Shown: positions 35,395 through 44,842 of the stretch, piece by piece | How the letters are laid out: every line of letters starts with the position of its first letter | How positions within the stretch are numbered: position 1 is the first letter of the stretch | From: Shewanella sp. UCD-KL12 | Lineage (GTDB): Bacteria > Pseudomonadota > Gammaproteobacteria > Enterobacterales > Shewanellaceae | Direction of reading: 5' to 3' | Length of the DNA: 64,000 nt | Assembly: GCF_001957125.1 (NCBI RefSeq) | Contig: NZ_MPHJ01000010.1 | Location: 88,588 to 152,587, forward strand | Notes under the pieces: model-generated | Seen by the model: only the letters and a program-made list of their open reading frames with translations | What the model was told of the DNA's origin: nothing | The model's database searches: none | Program-made: the position numbers and the translations under genes

Positions 35395-35702
35395 TATCTT
35401 GTTCCCTTTATCCAAGTTTGAACTTTATCCCAGTCGGTAACGATGGCAAGCGCCGCGAGAAACCATAGGGGTTTCCATGCCAGACCTAGAATACATAGCC
35501 AGAAGATGAGCTTAGCTTGAGCGAGACCTTTTTCTTTGGCTAAATGCTTAGGAATAGAGTGTATTTGCCACAGTTTGGCCGCTATCCAGCTGATGATGGC
35601 AATAGTGACTATGACGATAAACCACATAAACTCAATGGAGTTGAGTAGCGGGTATACCTGCGGTAAAGCTTCAAATTGTAAGCTTGTATCGTTGATTCTC
35701 AT
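35394..35702 (-). CDS. DUF3302 family inner-membrane protein (YiaW-like)
   Basis: The 102-residue protein has two membrane spans (about residues 23-43 and 68-88) and a central basic helix (HLAKEKGLAQAK), with WKPLWFLAAL at the end. It looks like the DUF3302/YiaW partner of a HlyD-type adaptor. I chose ATG 35702, preceded by GAGG, over an ATG 12 bases upstream. Element C lies in its promoter region. Confidence 0.7.
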   Translation of the reverse strand: MRINDTSLQFEALPQVYPLLNSIEFMWFIVIVTIAIISWIAAKLWQIHSIPKHLAKEKGLAQAKLIFWLCILGLAWKPLWFLAALAIVTDWDKVQTWIKGTR

Positions 35703-35788
35703 CAGAGGCCTCATTATGTAAAGTAAAGTGTTAATCCCAGCGCTGTTGGTGTGCTGCTTAATAACGTGGGGCCATTATGAAGTTTTTA

Positions 35789-35842
35789 ACCGACTTGTTT
35801 AATAGCCTTAAGCGAGTTTGCACAAGTCGAATAATGACTTGT
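35789..35842 (-). promoter_or_regulatory. Shared 54-bp operator-like element, copy C
   Basis: This copy lies 87-140 bases upstream of the DUF3302-hlyD operon. Its dyad is GAGT-N7-AGTC (35814-35828), weaker in the left arm. A CGACTTG at its left end and a CAAGTCG further in give an additional 7-bp inverted pair. Confidence 0.8.
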
Positions 35843-35909
35843 CATTGATAGGTGCTGGACACTATGTAAGGGCGAACACCTTACAATGCTGTAAGGCGAG
35901 CTGGATAGG

Positions 35910-36851
35910 TTATGACTGACAGGGGCGAGTGGCAACAGTCAATGAAGGGTTGTACAGCGGTGTAATGGTCTCTTTGATAAGCGATTTTAACCATAAAGTT
36001 AGCGGCTCTTGAGCCTGTTTACCCGAGTATGCACAGGTGAGCATTAACGGCATGTGATGATCAGCCAGTTTGACCGCTTTTAGCGCTGAGCATTGTTCAC
36101 CGAGACTGAGTGCCGAGCCGATAAATAACAATGGTTGATTGTGGGCAATTTGTGTCGCCAGCGGTAAAGAGTGAGTGTGTATCCGTGAGCTGATCTGAGA
36201 GTGTTGACCAAGTAGGTGCTCTAAGCGGTTATTGCTGAACTTATCGTTAGCGTTTAATGGCAATGAAATAAATTCATACTGTGCCAGTTGTGCCAAGGTG
36301 ACACCTGGTAAGTCATGTATTGGGTGTTGATTGTTTGCCCAAACAACCAATTCATCGTTTACGATTTTATCTTGAACAATCAAGCTGGGTAAATCTTGAT
36401 TGACGTAGTCGAGCCCTAAAACAACGCGCTGGTCGAGGAACTTTTCAATGGCTTGACTTTGCCAATCGGTGATCGTCCAGCTGGCGTTGAGGGCCTGTGT
36501 AGATAGCTGCTGTGACAGTGCAGTGCTTATTTGAGATGGTAATTGTGCGGCGACAAATAGGTGGTAGTGCCCGTACAGCTTGGCCGGGTCGAAAGTATTT
36601 TTCATCACAATATCGTTGAGGCGGTCGGCGATGTTTGGAAGCTCGATAGCCAGTGCTTGCATGAGTGGAGTTGGGTTGAGTTGCTTACCTTGACATATAA
36701 ACAAAGGGTCATTGAGTGATTGACGGCTTTTAGCTAGCGCTCGACTGACCAATGATTGTGAGACCTCCATGTTTTCAGCAGTTTGATAAGTGTTTTTTGT
36801 CTGATACAGATCCGACAAAATGCGCAGGGTACGAAGATCTAAATTATTCAT
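35910..36851 (-). CDS. LysR-family regulator, paralog 2 of the envelope island
   Basis: The 313-residue protein starts MNNLDLRTLRILSDLYQTKN, with TAENMEVSQSLVSRALAKSRQ as helix-turn-helix. It aligns over its full length with the regulator at 31760-32686 and probably arose by duplication. It is located between the HlyD and barrel-protein units, whose promoters share element copies C and D. Effector unknown. Confidence 0.85.
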   Translation of the reverse strand: MNNLDLRTLRILSDLYQTKNTYQTAENMEVSQSLVSRALAKSRQSLNDPLFICQGKQLNPTPLMQALAIELPNIADRLNDIVMKNTFDPAKLYGHYHLFVAAQLPSQISTALSQQLSTQALNASWTITDWQSQAIEKFLDQRVVLGLDYVNQDLPSLIVQDKIVNDELVVWANNQHPIHDLPGVTLAQLAQYEFISLPLNANDKFSNNRLEHLLGQHSQISSRIHTHSLPLATQIAHNQPLLFIGSALSLGEQCSALKAVKLADHHMPLMLTCAYSGKQAQEPLTLWLKSLIKETITPLYNPSLTVATRPCQS

Positions 36852-36980
36852 AGGGGGCTCTTTAATTGACGGCTTCGATGGCTTCAGTAAGGGAAATAAA
36901 ATTGTTAACCATTATCTTGGGTGAACGAAAGGGCCCAATACAGGCCCTATCAGGTTGATGCAGCTACGGGGTTAATGCCC

Positions 36981-37847
36981 TTAGAAGCGCCAATCGAAAC
37001 CGACAGAAATCTTAGTGTCTTCACCGCGAATGTAAGTGCTGTTCGACATTGGGTTGTTAATGTCATCTAGCCTGATGTTGGTGTACTTAGCTTCTAAGTA
37101 GATATTGAATACTGCATCACCGACTTTAGTTCGTGTACCTTGCAGTAATACTAAGTCAACCATTTGCATCTCTACACCGCCGTAAGTTGAGCCACCAAAT
37201 GCTTGAAATACTGTGTAGTGAGTATCATTCCATGGGTGCAACCCATATACGTTAACTGACGCCATGTGGGCATCATCGCCACCGAGCATAGATTTTACGT
37301 CACCACCAGAAATATTCATCGACTCCAAGGCAAACGAGTTACCACTGCCTAATGAATAGCCATCAAGCTGTGAAGGAGCCATACCCGCATTTAAATCTCC
37401 GGCAATCTTGTTGGTATCGAAGTCAATGTAGGTGTAGTTGACCGATGGGAAAAAGGTGGTTTTGTCATTGGTTGCGGTAAGTGGCAACATGTAACCAGCG
37501 GTATATAAATTCATAGCGTCAGTGACATTAACATCAAGGTAAACACCACCAAAGCGCTCATCAAAGTTAGCAAGGCGGAATCTGAAGTCCTCAGATTGAG
37601 TGAAGTACTCACCAATCATAATGGTTTGAGTCTGATACTCGCCATCACCATATAGGTTGTTAAAACCACCACCTGCGACTAACTTAATTTCGCCATTGTG
37701 GTCTGTAGCAATACCACCGCGCCAAGATGTGTTACGTGGGTCAGCATCATGGACTTGCGTGTCTTCTGCAAATACAGCAGTTGAAGCTGAAAGTGAAAGT
37801 GCTGCGATTAAGCCAAGTGCCGTAAGTGATTTAGAAGTGTTCATCAT
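36981..37847 (-). CDS. Predicted outer-membrane beta-barrel protein
   Basis: This 288-residue exported protein has the signal peptide MMNTSKSLTALGLIAALSLSAS with cleavage near VFA|EDTQ. Strands are evident (EIKLVAGGGFNNLYG, GGVYLDVNVTDAMNLYTAGY, FNIYLEAKYTNIRL), and it ends ISVGFDWRF, a barrel C-terminus. I do not recognise a named family. Element D lies in its promoter region. Its role may parallel that of the barrel protein at 30762-31559, but the two are not obviously homologous. Confidence 0.65.
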   Translation of the reverse strand: MMNTSKSLTALGLIAALSLSASTAVFAEDTQVHDADPRNTSWRGGIATDHNGEIKLVAGGGFNNLYGDGEYQTQTIMIGEYFTQSEDFRFRLANFDERFGGVYLDVNVTDAMNLYTAGYMLPLTATNDKTTFFPSVNYTYIDFDTNKIAGDLNAGMAPSQLDGYSLGSGNSFALESMNISGGDVKSMLGGDDAHMASVNVYGLHPWNDTHYTVFQAFGGSTYGGVEMQMVDLVLLQGTRTKVGDAVFNIYLEAKYTNIRLDDINNPMSNSTYIRGEDTKISVGFDWRF

Positions 37848-37901
37848 ATTACCTTTTAAGTTAGGTTGTGTTGTTAAGTTGGGAGTATTATCGATTTAAA
37901 A

Positions 37902-37955
37902 TTCAACTTGGTTAATAGCTCAAACCAACTGGCTGCGAGTTAGAATTCGACTTAC
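37902..37955 (-). promoter_or_regulatory. Shared 54-bp operator-like element, copy D
   Basis: This copy lies 55-108 bases upstream of the second barrel-protein gene. The dyad is AACT-N7-AGTT (37927-37941), a compensated variant of GACT-N7-AGTC in which both arms change together. A GATAAT -10-like box lies downstream on the minus strand. Confidence 0.8.
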
Positions 37956-38561
37956 GATTTATTGGGAATACTGATTTATAAAAAAATAAGTCAAATCTAC
38001 TGATTAATAATGAAATTTGTTTTAGCTAGTAATTTTTGTTATTGATTGTGACGAATGGCCATGGCGACTGTTGTTCGTCTTTTTAAGAGGTCTGAAACTA
38101 GTTGTACGATGAGCTATTAATTAAGGGGAAAAAAACGTCTAGCCAAGCTATTAACAGTGCGTCCACAATCTTTTTACTGTTATAGGTGCTCGCAACTAAG
38201 TTAGAAAGAGTGTTGTTAAGTGAGAGGGCTGCTATGAACTCGCTAGCTGAGCATTTGCTGAGAGGTGTGCGAACTTCGAAAAAAGGGTGAGGTTTCACGA
38301 AGTGGAACTCTTCGAACGAGAGGTATGGATACCGAACTGGCCTTTAAACATGGACGTTGTTTGATTTCGCAGAGCCTATAGGGATACTTCTTATGAGCTC
38401 AAAAGCCACGGCCTGTCGCAAAGACTCATAGCTCATGCTCTGCACTCCAATATTGGTTAAGGTTAACTAAGATGTTTCTGTCCAAAGGGCAGGCGTTAGA
38501 TAACAATGAAGTATGACTTCAAATAACACGATTCAATACACATTCACTACCGACCAAAAAC
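37956..38561. other. Intergenic region without recognised genes
   Basis: This 600-base stretch separates the envelope island from phsC. A 66-codon minus-strand reading frame at 38098-38298 has no recognisable motif or ribosome site, so I do not call it. Nothing else is seen. Confidence 0.5.
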
Positions 38562-38565
38562 AAAA

Positions 38566-38592
38566 AAAGCCCAGAGGTTTAATCTGGGCTTT
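38566..38592 (-). terminator. Intrinsic terminator of the phs operon
   Basis: AAAGCCCAGA (38566-38575) pairs with TCTGGGCTTT (38583-38592). On the minus strand a long T-run follows. It lies 28 bases after the phsC stop. Confidence 0.9.
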
Positions 38593-38619
38593 CATCTGTC
38601 GAGTGAATCGAACCTATAC

Positions 38620-39588
38620 CTAATGAATGTAGCTCTGTCCTGCATAGATAATAAAGTGACGCAGTGCTAACACCCCTGTCAAGCCGCTGCAGGCCACCAT
38701 GACCATAGCGCCTTTGGTATGGCGCACTGAACCTGGCATCAACATAGATAGCAGTGGAATACCAAAACCTATCCCCACTACGCCTATCCAGAATACTGCC
38801 GCCCACACACCTGTAGTCAACGATGCGAGTGCTAATGCCGCTGCGCCGCCTTTGAAGTAGAGTGCGCAAAACAGCATAAACAGGAACATGATTTCAGTCG
38901 CCATCACTGGTAGCTCAAGTCCGTGCATCTTACTCAGCTCTTTGTCATGGCTGTCTACTTTAAACATTAACAGCGCCACGATTGAGTTAGCTGCAGCACC
39001 CGCCGATAGGCCTGAAACTAAGAACAGCGCAGGCAGTACCGCAGTGTTCAGCATAGGGTAAGCGTTCATGGCTGAGATAAGGAAGCCCGTATAAGCGCCA
39101 ACGCCGATTGCTAAGATAAACAGCAAGACCTCAATCGCCTTTCTAAATGGCATGAGCATCTGAACAACAGGTAGCAGGAAGCCAAGTTTCCACTTAGGCA
39201 GTTCATCACGTAGCACGATGAGTGCATAGGCGATACCCAGCGGAGAGTAGGCAAGCAGGGCTAACACACCGATGGCCATCACTGACTGGAAGTTGTAGTT
39301 AATCAGAATCAACCAGAAGTGGAACGGCTTAGTGAGATCGAAGACCAAACAGGCCAAACCTAAGCTTATCGCAATCGGACTGATGATTGCGGCCGCCTTT
39401 AGAATCGCGCTTTCCTGTGCGCCGCTTCCTTTAGCCGCTTTTTTATCTTCATCGCTGCGATACCAGCGCAGTCCGATGCCGATTAAGATACTGCCGGCAG
39501 ATAGACCGGCCATAAATAGATAGATTGCGATGATCCAGTTCCAAGTGACCGGATCATATTGCGCCATATCGCCCCAGATATTGTTCAT
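38620..39588 (-). CDS. phsC: NrfD/PsrC-type membrane subunit of thiosulfate/polysulfide reductase
   Basis: This subunit oxidises quinol in the membrane and passes electrons to PhsB. The 322-residue protein has about eight to nine membrane spans, beginning with WNWIIAIYLFMAGLSAGSILIGIGL (key part YLFMAGLSAGS). It is an NrfD-type protein without heme ligands, so it is closer to PsrC than to the b-type PhsC of Salmonella. Its ATG overlaps the phsB stop by 4 bases. Confidence 0.85.
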   Translation of the reverse strand: MNNIWGDMAQYDPVTWNWIIAIYLFMAGLSAGSILIGIGLRWYRSDEDKKAAKGSGAQESAILKAAAIISPIAISLGLACLVFDLTKPFHFWLILINYNFQSVMAIGVLALLAYSPLGIAYALIVLRDELPKWKLGFLLPVVQMLMPFRKAIEVLLFILAIGVGAYTGFLISAMNAYPMLNTAVLPALFLVSGLSAGAAANSIVALLMFKVDSHDKELSKMHGLELPVMATEIMFLFMLFCALYFKGGAAALALASLTTGVWAAVFWIGVVGIGFGIPLLSMLMPGSVRHTKGAMVMVACSGLTGVLALRHFIIYAGQSYIH

Positions 39589-40157
39589 GATGGGATCCCC
39601 CCTCTCTTAGTCGGAATACGATAGAGTCTCGGTTTAGTACCAAGATGTGTTTTATCTTGGTAGCTAGGTTTAGTGTTGAGCACTTTGACCACTTCACTGC
39701 TCGGATCGTTTGCATCACCAAAGATCAAGGCATCGGTTGGACAAGCTGTCACACAAGCTGGTAACTCACCCTTGGCAAGGCGGGTCTCCTTACAGAAGTT
39801 GCACTTGTCGGCAACCTTAGTCTCAGGGTTCATAAAGCGAACCTTGTAAGGACACGCCGCTACACAGTACATACAACCAACGCACTTCTCAGCCTTGATA
39901 GACACTAGACCATCTTCACCGACGTAGGCCGCACCTGTTGGGCAAACCTTAACGCAAGGGGCATCTTCACACTGCTGGCAAGAGACACGGTTATATTTAA
40001 AGTGCAGGTTAGGGGCATCACCAAACGGGCCCTCTACTCGAACTTGCAGTCTGGTCACCTCATCTGGGGTGCCATTTTCACTGCGACAAGCTATGTTGCA
40101 AGCTTGGCAGCCGATACATTTATTTTCGTCATGTATCATTATGAGTCGCTTAGACAT
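39585..40157 (-). CDS. phsB: Four-cluster ferredoxin subunit of thiosulfate/polysulfide reductase
   Basis: PhsB relays electrons from PhsC to PhsA. The 190-residue protein has the four cysteine groups of a DmsB/PsrB-type subunit: CIGCQACNIAC, CQQCEDAPCVKVCP, CVGCMYCVAACP and CNFC...CVTACP. There is no signal peptide, so it travels with PhsA through Tat. The gene begins 13 bases after phsA ends. Confidence 0.92.
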   Translation of the reverse strand: MSKRLIMIHDENKCIGCQACNIACRSENGTPDEVTRLQVRVEGPFGDAPNLHFKYNRVSCQQCEDAPCVKVCPTGAAYVGEDGLVSIKAEKCVGCMYCVAACPYKVRFMNPETKVADKCNFCKETRLAKGELPACVTACPTDALIFGDANDPSSEVVKVLNTKPSYQDKTHLGTKPRLYRIPTKRGGIPS

Positions 40158-40170
40158 AATTTAACTCCTA

Positions 40171-42453
40171 CTAAATCTTCGCAAGCTTGACGCCAGTGGT
40201 GTGAATATTCATGCCGCAAACAGGCGCAGTCTTATGTGGTAGCAAGTTGCCACAATGCACCCCTTTACCTGTTGCACGCACCAGCTCCTTGTTCTTAGAA
40301 CCAAAGCCCATGTAAGCAAATACGGTATCTTGACGTATGCCGGGAGTAACTAAGGCCGTGCCCTCTTCGCTGCCGACACTGCTTGAAAGACGAATAGCAT
40401 CACCTGAACTGATCCCGAGCTTTCCAGCCGTAACAGGGTGAACCCACACTGCGTTATCGGACATCAAGTTAGCCAACATAGGGATATTGTGAGTGGCGCC
40501 ATTGGTATGAATCGCCACCTTGCCCTGAATAAAGTAGAGCTCATCGGCTTGCTTAAGTGACACATCTCGGTACTTGATCACACCGCGGCCTGCAGCCATT
40601 CCCTCAACTTTTTTAGAGGTCAGCTCAATCTTGCCACTTGGAGTTTTAAACTTAAGTTGGCTGCCATAGGTGCCATCGGCGTCAACTGGCTTAGCCTTGC
40701 TATAGGTTTGAGTAAAAGTGCTCACCATCTCAGGCTCTCTGAGCATTAATGGCTTGCCGTAGCTGACATAGCCCTTCTCTTTAATGCGCCTAAGCTCTGT
40801 GGTGTCACGGTTAACTTGCAGCATCTGCAAGGTTTCCATGCTAGACCAAGGGAAGAACTGACCTAGCCCCATCTCCTCACCGAGCTCTTTGAATATCTGC
40901 CAGCTTGGTTTGGTTTGACCTATGGTCTCAACCACACGTTGACGTACATAGTAGGCTGGGTTTTTACCCGACTTATCCGCTATCTCTTCATCACGCTCAA
41001 GGTAAGTCGACTCAGGCAAGATGATGTCAGCGTAGGCTGCGGTTTCGCTGATATAGACATCACAGCTGACCACAAAATCGAGCTTTTTCAGTGTTTCAAC
41101 GACACGCGCTCTATCTGTCATGGTCTGCATTGGGTTAGTACGGCTCATCACCCAAGCTTTCAGCTGGTAAGGTGTAGCCTCTAGCGTTGCATCTAGAATG
41201 GTTTGATAAATTCCGCCCGATGACCACATCATGGCGTACTGCTCATCGACCTGATCGATACGTTTGGCCGTAGGCTTAGGTAGCCCCTCGACCCCAGGCT
41301 TACCCAGTGCCGGAGCGACGGTTTCACCCGCAAACTTATTGTAGGTTTTGGCTTTCTTGCCAAGGTATAAACCACCTTTACGCTCGATGTTGCCGATTAA
41401 GACGTTAGCGGCAAACAGGGCGCGGCGCATATCGAACTCTTCAGGGGTAAAGGTTGCGCGGTGGCCAAAGTCGACCACGGCATGAGGCGCGTGGGATGCG
41501 TACTCATAGGCGATACGGCGAATATCAGCGGCGAGCACATCACTGATCCCAGCCGCCCACTCTGGTGTATAGGCTTTTACCTCGTTAGCAAACTCATCGA
41601 AGCCTTCAACATATTGTTCGATAAATGCCTTGTCATACAGGTCATCTTCAATCAATACATGACAAAGGGCTAAGGCAACGGCGACATCGGTGCCGGGCTT
41701 AATAGCAAACCACTCATCGGCCTTATCGGCCACAATCGAGAAACGTGGCTCAAAGACCACCAGCTTAGTGCCTTTCTCCATCTGCGCGTCCATCATGGCG
41801 CGCGTCTCGGACATATTGATCCCCTCATAGAGGTTATGACCGAAATTGATAATGTATTTAGAATTACCCATGTCGCGCTTCACTTTAGTGCCAAACATCG
41901 CTTTGGCTGCGACAACATAGGCGCCGGGACAAGTAGAGGCATGGGTAAAGGCGTTAGGTGAGCCAAAGGCTTTACCTAAGTGAAACAGGTGACCCGATAG
42001 TGAGCCTGACTTTGATGAGAAGGCAACAGCTTCAGCGCCATGTTCGCGCTTAATCTTATTGAGCTGATTCGCGATGGTCTTGTAGGCTTCATCCCAGCTA
42101 ATCTCAGCCCATTTGCCTTCGCCGCGCTCACCGACTCGTTTTAGTGGATTAACGATACGCTGAGGATCATAGAGTAAGCTGTGACCCGCGCCGCCTCGAG
42201 CGCAGACTTTGCCACCAAAAGATTTCGCTTCTTTATTACCTGTGATGTAAACGTTTTTGCCGTTAACGACCCGCGCCGAGATTGGGCAACGCGTCGAGCA
42301 CATTTCACAGATACTCGCGACCTCTTTACCGACCGCTTTAAGTGGTGCATTTTCCAGTGCAGCTAACGTTCCTGGCAGCATGGTTGCGAGTGCACAACTT
42401 GCGCCCCCGGCTCCCGCTCCCTTAATAAAATTACGCCTATCAAGCTTAATCAT
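40171..42453 (-). CDS. phsA: Molybdopterin catalytic subunit of thiosulfate/polysulfide reductase
   Basis: PhsA reduces thiosulfate (or polysulfide) at a bis-MGD molybdenum centre in the periplasm. The 760-residue protein starts with a Tat signal (DRRNFIKGAGAGG). It has a [4Fe-4S] motif CEMCSTRCP...VCARGG and the Mo-ligand region THASTCPG. Its length and sequence over long stretches (AFSSKSGSLS(G/S)HLFHL, YFIQGKVAIHTNGAT) follow Salmonella PhsA (758 aa). The upstream region and the nearby ThsSR pair suggest thiosulfate induction. Substrate preference between thiosulfate and polysulfide is open. Confidence 0.93.
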   Translation of the reverse strand: MIKLDRRNFIKGAGAGGASCALATMLPGTLAALENAPLKAVGKEVASICEMCSTRCPISARVVNGKNVYITGNKEAKSFGGKVCARGGAGHSLLYDPQRIVNPLKRVGERGEGKWAEISWDEAYKTIANQLNKIKREHGAEAVAFSSKSGSLSGHLFHLGKAFGSPNAFTHASTCPGAYVVAAKAMFGTKVKRDMGNSKYIINFGHNLYEGINMSETRAMMDAQMEKGTKLVVFEPRFSIVADKADEWFAIKPGTDVAVALALCHVLIEDDLYDKAFIEQYVEGFDEFANEVKAYTPEWAAGISDVLAADIRRIAYEYASHAPHAVVDFGHRATFTPEEFDMRRALFAANVLIGNIERKGGLYLGKKAKTYNKFAGETVAPALGKPGVEGLPKPTAKRIDQVDEQYAMMWSSGGIYQTILDATLEATPYQLKAWVMSRTNPMQTMTDRARVVETLKKLDFVVSCDVYISETAAYADIILPESTYLERDEEIADKSGKNPAYYVRQRVVETIGQTKPSWQIFKELGEEMGLGQFFPWSSMETLQMLQVNRDTTELRRIKEKGYVSYGKPLMLREPEMVSTFTQTYSKAKPVDADGTYGSQLKFKTPSGKIELTSKKVEGMAAGRGVIKYRDVSLKQADELYFIQGKVAIHTNGATHNIPMLANLMSDNAVWVHPVTAGKLGISSGDAIRLSSSVGSEEGTALVTPGIRQDTVFAYMGFGSKNKELVRATGKGVHCGNLLPHKTAPVCGMNIHTTGVKLAKI

Positions 42454-42826
42454 TGTTTCCTCCTCACCTGCAGTGCAGATGAACGCTCACTAATTATGGT
42501 TTTCGTTGCCCAGCTCTTCAGCGGGCTTATGAGCATTGTTATCCCATAAGAAATGTGAGGGTATTGTGGTAAACCACATAGGCAAACTGAGTGTGATCTT
42601 ACGCAGGGATATTTAAATAACTTGCTGAAAAATTGTGATGCAACTGAGGTGAAGTTCACCAAACGGCATAACCGCGCTCTCATCAAGGGAGAGGGAACTC
42701 GATGGCATAAGAGAGGCCCTGTTGTAGCGAACCCACCTACCGAAGTAGGTGGTTTAGTGCTGACTAAGGTGTAAGGAGAGATACCAAGATAGATACGAGC
42801 CTTTACCTAGCACTTATCTCGATTTT
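42454..42826. promoter_or_regulatory. phsA upstream region with several dyads
   Basis: This 373-base region holds the phsA promoter (minus strand). Dyads seen are CTTATG (42526-42531) with CATAAG (42545-42550), and TGTGG-TAAA-CCACA (42565-42578). A TAAGATCACACTC on the minus strand near 42594-42606 resembles the repeated TAAGATTA sequence between thsS and thsR. Any of these could bind ThsR or CRP; none is proven. Confidence 0.5.
42733..42752. terminator. Perfect hairpin after thsS
   Basis: CCACCTAC (42733-42740) pairs with GTAGGTGG (42745-42752) over a CGAA tetraloop. It lies 75 bases beyond the thsS stop and may terminate thsS or insulate phsA. It has no proper T-run on the minus strand. 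Confidence 0.5.
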
Positions 42827-44644
42827 CTAAACAGGAATAGTGATACTCACCACGCAACCTCTAGACCAAGTGGTTAGCGGGCTGGTATTGCAATTTGAGA
42901 TGCTAAGCTTACCATCATGTTGCGTCACAACATCACGGCAGATAGCTAAGCCAAGCCCTAAGCCTTGCTCTTTAGTGGTGTAGAAAGAGGCCATCAGCTC
43001 ACTGGCATCCCCTTTAAGCCCTGGGCCATTATCGATAACCGAAAATGATAACTGGTTAGGGTTAAAGTTTAGTTGCACAGCGATCAACTTCTGTTCGCTA
43101 TCAGGGGAGGTAGCCATATCACTCATGGCATCTAAACTGTTTTTTAACAGGTTCACCAATACCTGACTCATGCCCACTTCATCACCCATTATCTGATAGG
43201 GCTCACCACTTGTTTGCAGTGACAGGTGGATCCCTTGCTGGGTAAACTCACGCTTAAACAGCACCAAGGCATTGTTAACCACATGAGTCATATCTAGCGG
43301 CTCTTTGGCACTAGTGCGCCGCTTTAACAAGCCTCGAATACGGTGTACAACAGCTCCAGCACGTACAGACTGAGCGTTAACCTTGGCCAACAGTTCATAC
43401 ATCTCTGACTCGCCTTTACCTTGATGGTTTAGGCTCATCATGCCGCCTTCGCTGTATTGAGTAATGGCAGCTATGGGTTGATTTAGCTCATGGGCTAAAC
43501 CTGAACCAATCTCCCCTAAAATGGCAGCACTTTGCATGCGCTCGACTTGCAGCGCCTTATCTTTTAACTGGCGCTCAGTTTCAAGCAGGTACTCACTTTT
43601 CTCCCTGAACTTATACTCAAGCCAAAGGTGATAGATGGTCGACACCAGAAACAGTAAAAGCAGTGCTATGCCCCACTCTTTGTTGCGCTCCATCCATTTG
43701 AGCATAGTGTGATGCAATGGCGGTGGCGGCATCTTGAGTTGTAGCTCTTTAAATAGTTTGATGACCTTTAGCTGACTGATAGGTGCTGTCCAGCCTAAGG
43801 TTTTCGCCGTTTTCGCGGCGATATGATCGGCTGGTAGATCATAGAGTGCTTGCGCAATTTGTTGCGTCATTGCAGGAGACACTGAGTCTGCAGCGGCAAA
43901 AGACCAATTGGGATACAGCTGGGTACTCACCAAGCAGTCATAACCTTTGGGCTGTGTCGGGTGTATCACCCTAAAGTCATCAGCACTCACTAAGCCATCG
44001 CTAATCATCTCCTCTAATGTACAAAAAGGGGTAATAGCCGCATCGACAGTGCCATCCCGCACTTGATAGACCAAAGGCTCGAGAGGAAAACCTAGAAAGC
44101 GAATCGAGTGGAAGAAGTTCTCTGGGGTATAGCCCATGCGATGGAACAGACCAATAGCCGCTTGATAGCCTCCCAATGCCTGAGGATCGCTAGCCACGAG
44201 TTGCTTACCTTCAAGATCTTGCAACGTGTAGAGCTCACTATCGGCTCTGACTATGATTGTGGAGCCGATAGCAAAGGTCGCCCCGTTATGCAGATCGCTC
44301 TTCATGGTTGCCAGCCAAGACAGCGGGAAATTAGTGCTCAGGTTTAGATATTGACCGGGGTTAGTCACAATAAATTGAATTTCATGATTAAGCAGCTGAT
44401 GACTCATCTCATCAAAGTCGACTGGCACCACCTCAAACTGGGTTCCCGGCACATTCTGCTCTAGATATTCCATCATAGGTTGCCACCGCAGCTTGCCTTT
44501 TTGCACACCATGATTGGCTAACACACCCACTCGAAACGTCTGCACAGCTTCTACATGAGGAGTCGCTAACGGCTCATGTTGAGCAGAGGCAGGAGATAGC
44601 ATAAAGGCAAGTAAAACAAGCAAAACACGGATCAGCAATTGCAT
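42827..44644 (-). CDS. thsS: Thiosulfate-type sensor histidine kinase (TtrS/ThsS family)
   Basis: This 605-residue membrane kinase senses an oxidised sulfur compound with a periplasmic PhnD-like binding domain (about residues 28-290, beginning TFRVGVLANHGVQKG). A membrane span follows (IALLLLFLVSTIYHLWLEY, about residue 330). The HisKA box is GLAHELNQPIAAITQYS, and the ATPase has NLLKNSLDAM, DNGPGLKG and GLGLGLAICRDV. I chose ATG 44644, which gives a signal peptide MQLLIRVLLVLLAFMLSPASA. The divergent thsR and neighbouring phsABC match the arrangement known for ThsSR of S. halifaxensis, so thiosulfate is the likely ligand. Confidence 0.85.
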   Translation of the reverse strand: MQLLIRVLLVLLAFMLSPASAQHEPLATPHVEAVQTFRVGVLANHGVQKGKLRWQPMMEYLEQNVPGTQFEVVPVDFDEMSHQLLNHEIQFIVTNPGQYLNLSTNFPLSWLATMKSDLHNGATFAIGSTIIVRADSELYTLQDLEGKQLVASDPQALGGYQAAIGLFHRMGYTPENFFHSIRFLGFPLEPLVYQVRDGTVDAAITPFCTLEEMISDGLVSADDFRVIHPTQPKGYDCLVSTQLYPNWSFAAADSVSPAMTQQIAQALYDLPADHIAAKTAKTLGWTAPISQLKVIKLFKELQLKMPPPPLHHTMLKWMERNKEWGIALLLLFLVSTIYHLWLEYKFREKSEYLLETERQLKDKALQVERMQSAAILGEIGSGLAHELNQPIAAITQYSEGGMMSLNHQGKGESEMYELLAKVNAQSVRAGAVVHRIRGLLKRRTSAKEPLDMTHVVNNALVLFKREFTQQGIHLSLQTSGEPYQIMGDEVGMSQVLVNLLKNSLDAMSDMATSPDSEQKLIAVQLNFNPNQLSFSVIDNGPGLKGDASELMASFYTTKEQGLGLGLAICRDVVTQHDGKLSISNCNTSPLTTWSRGCVVSITIPV

Positions 44645-44682
44645 CGATAAACCCAGCAAGAATAAGTAACTCAGTGACTGCC

Positions 44683-44817
44683 TAAGATTAAACTAATATA
44701 AGCGATATTGTTGTGAAACAAGACAGGTTCAAAAATAAAAGAGCGAGCAAATCCGTGATCTGCCTCTAAAGTGAAGCGAGTGAAATTGTGTCTGCCACAA
44801 CATAAGATTACTCTAAT
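44683..44817. promoter_or_regulatory. Direct repeats TAAGATTAnnCTAAT between thsS and thsR
   Basis: The pattern TAAGATTA-NN-CTAAT occurs at 44683-44697 and 44803-44817, one beside each divergent gene start. A similar sequence upstream of phsA suggests a common binding site for ThsR. Confidence 0.55.
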
Positions 44818-44842
44818 GTGAGTGAACAACATTGAGAGTACT

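Noticed and set aside
38098..38298. 66-codon minus-strand frame between the envelope island and phsC
   Set aside because: No motif, no good ribosome site, and no neighbours that suggest translation.
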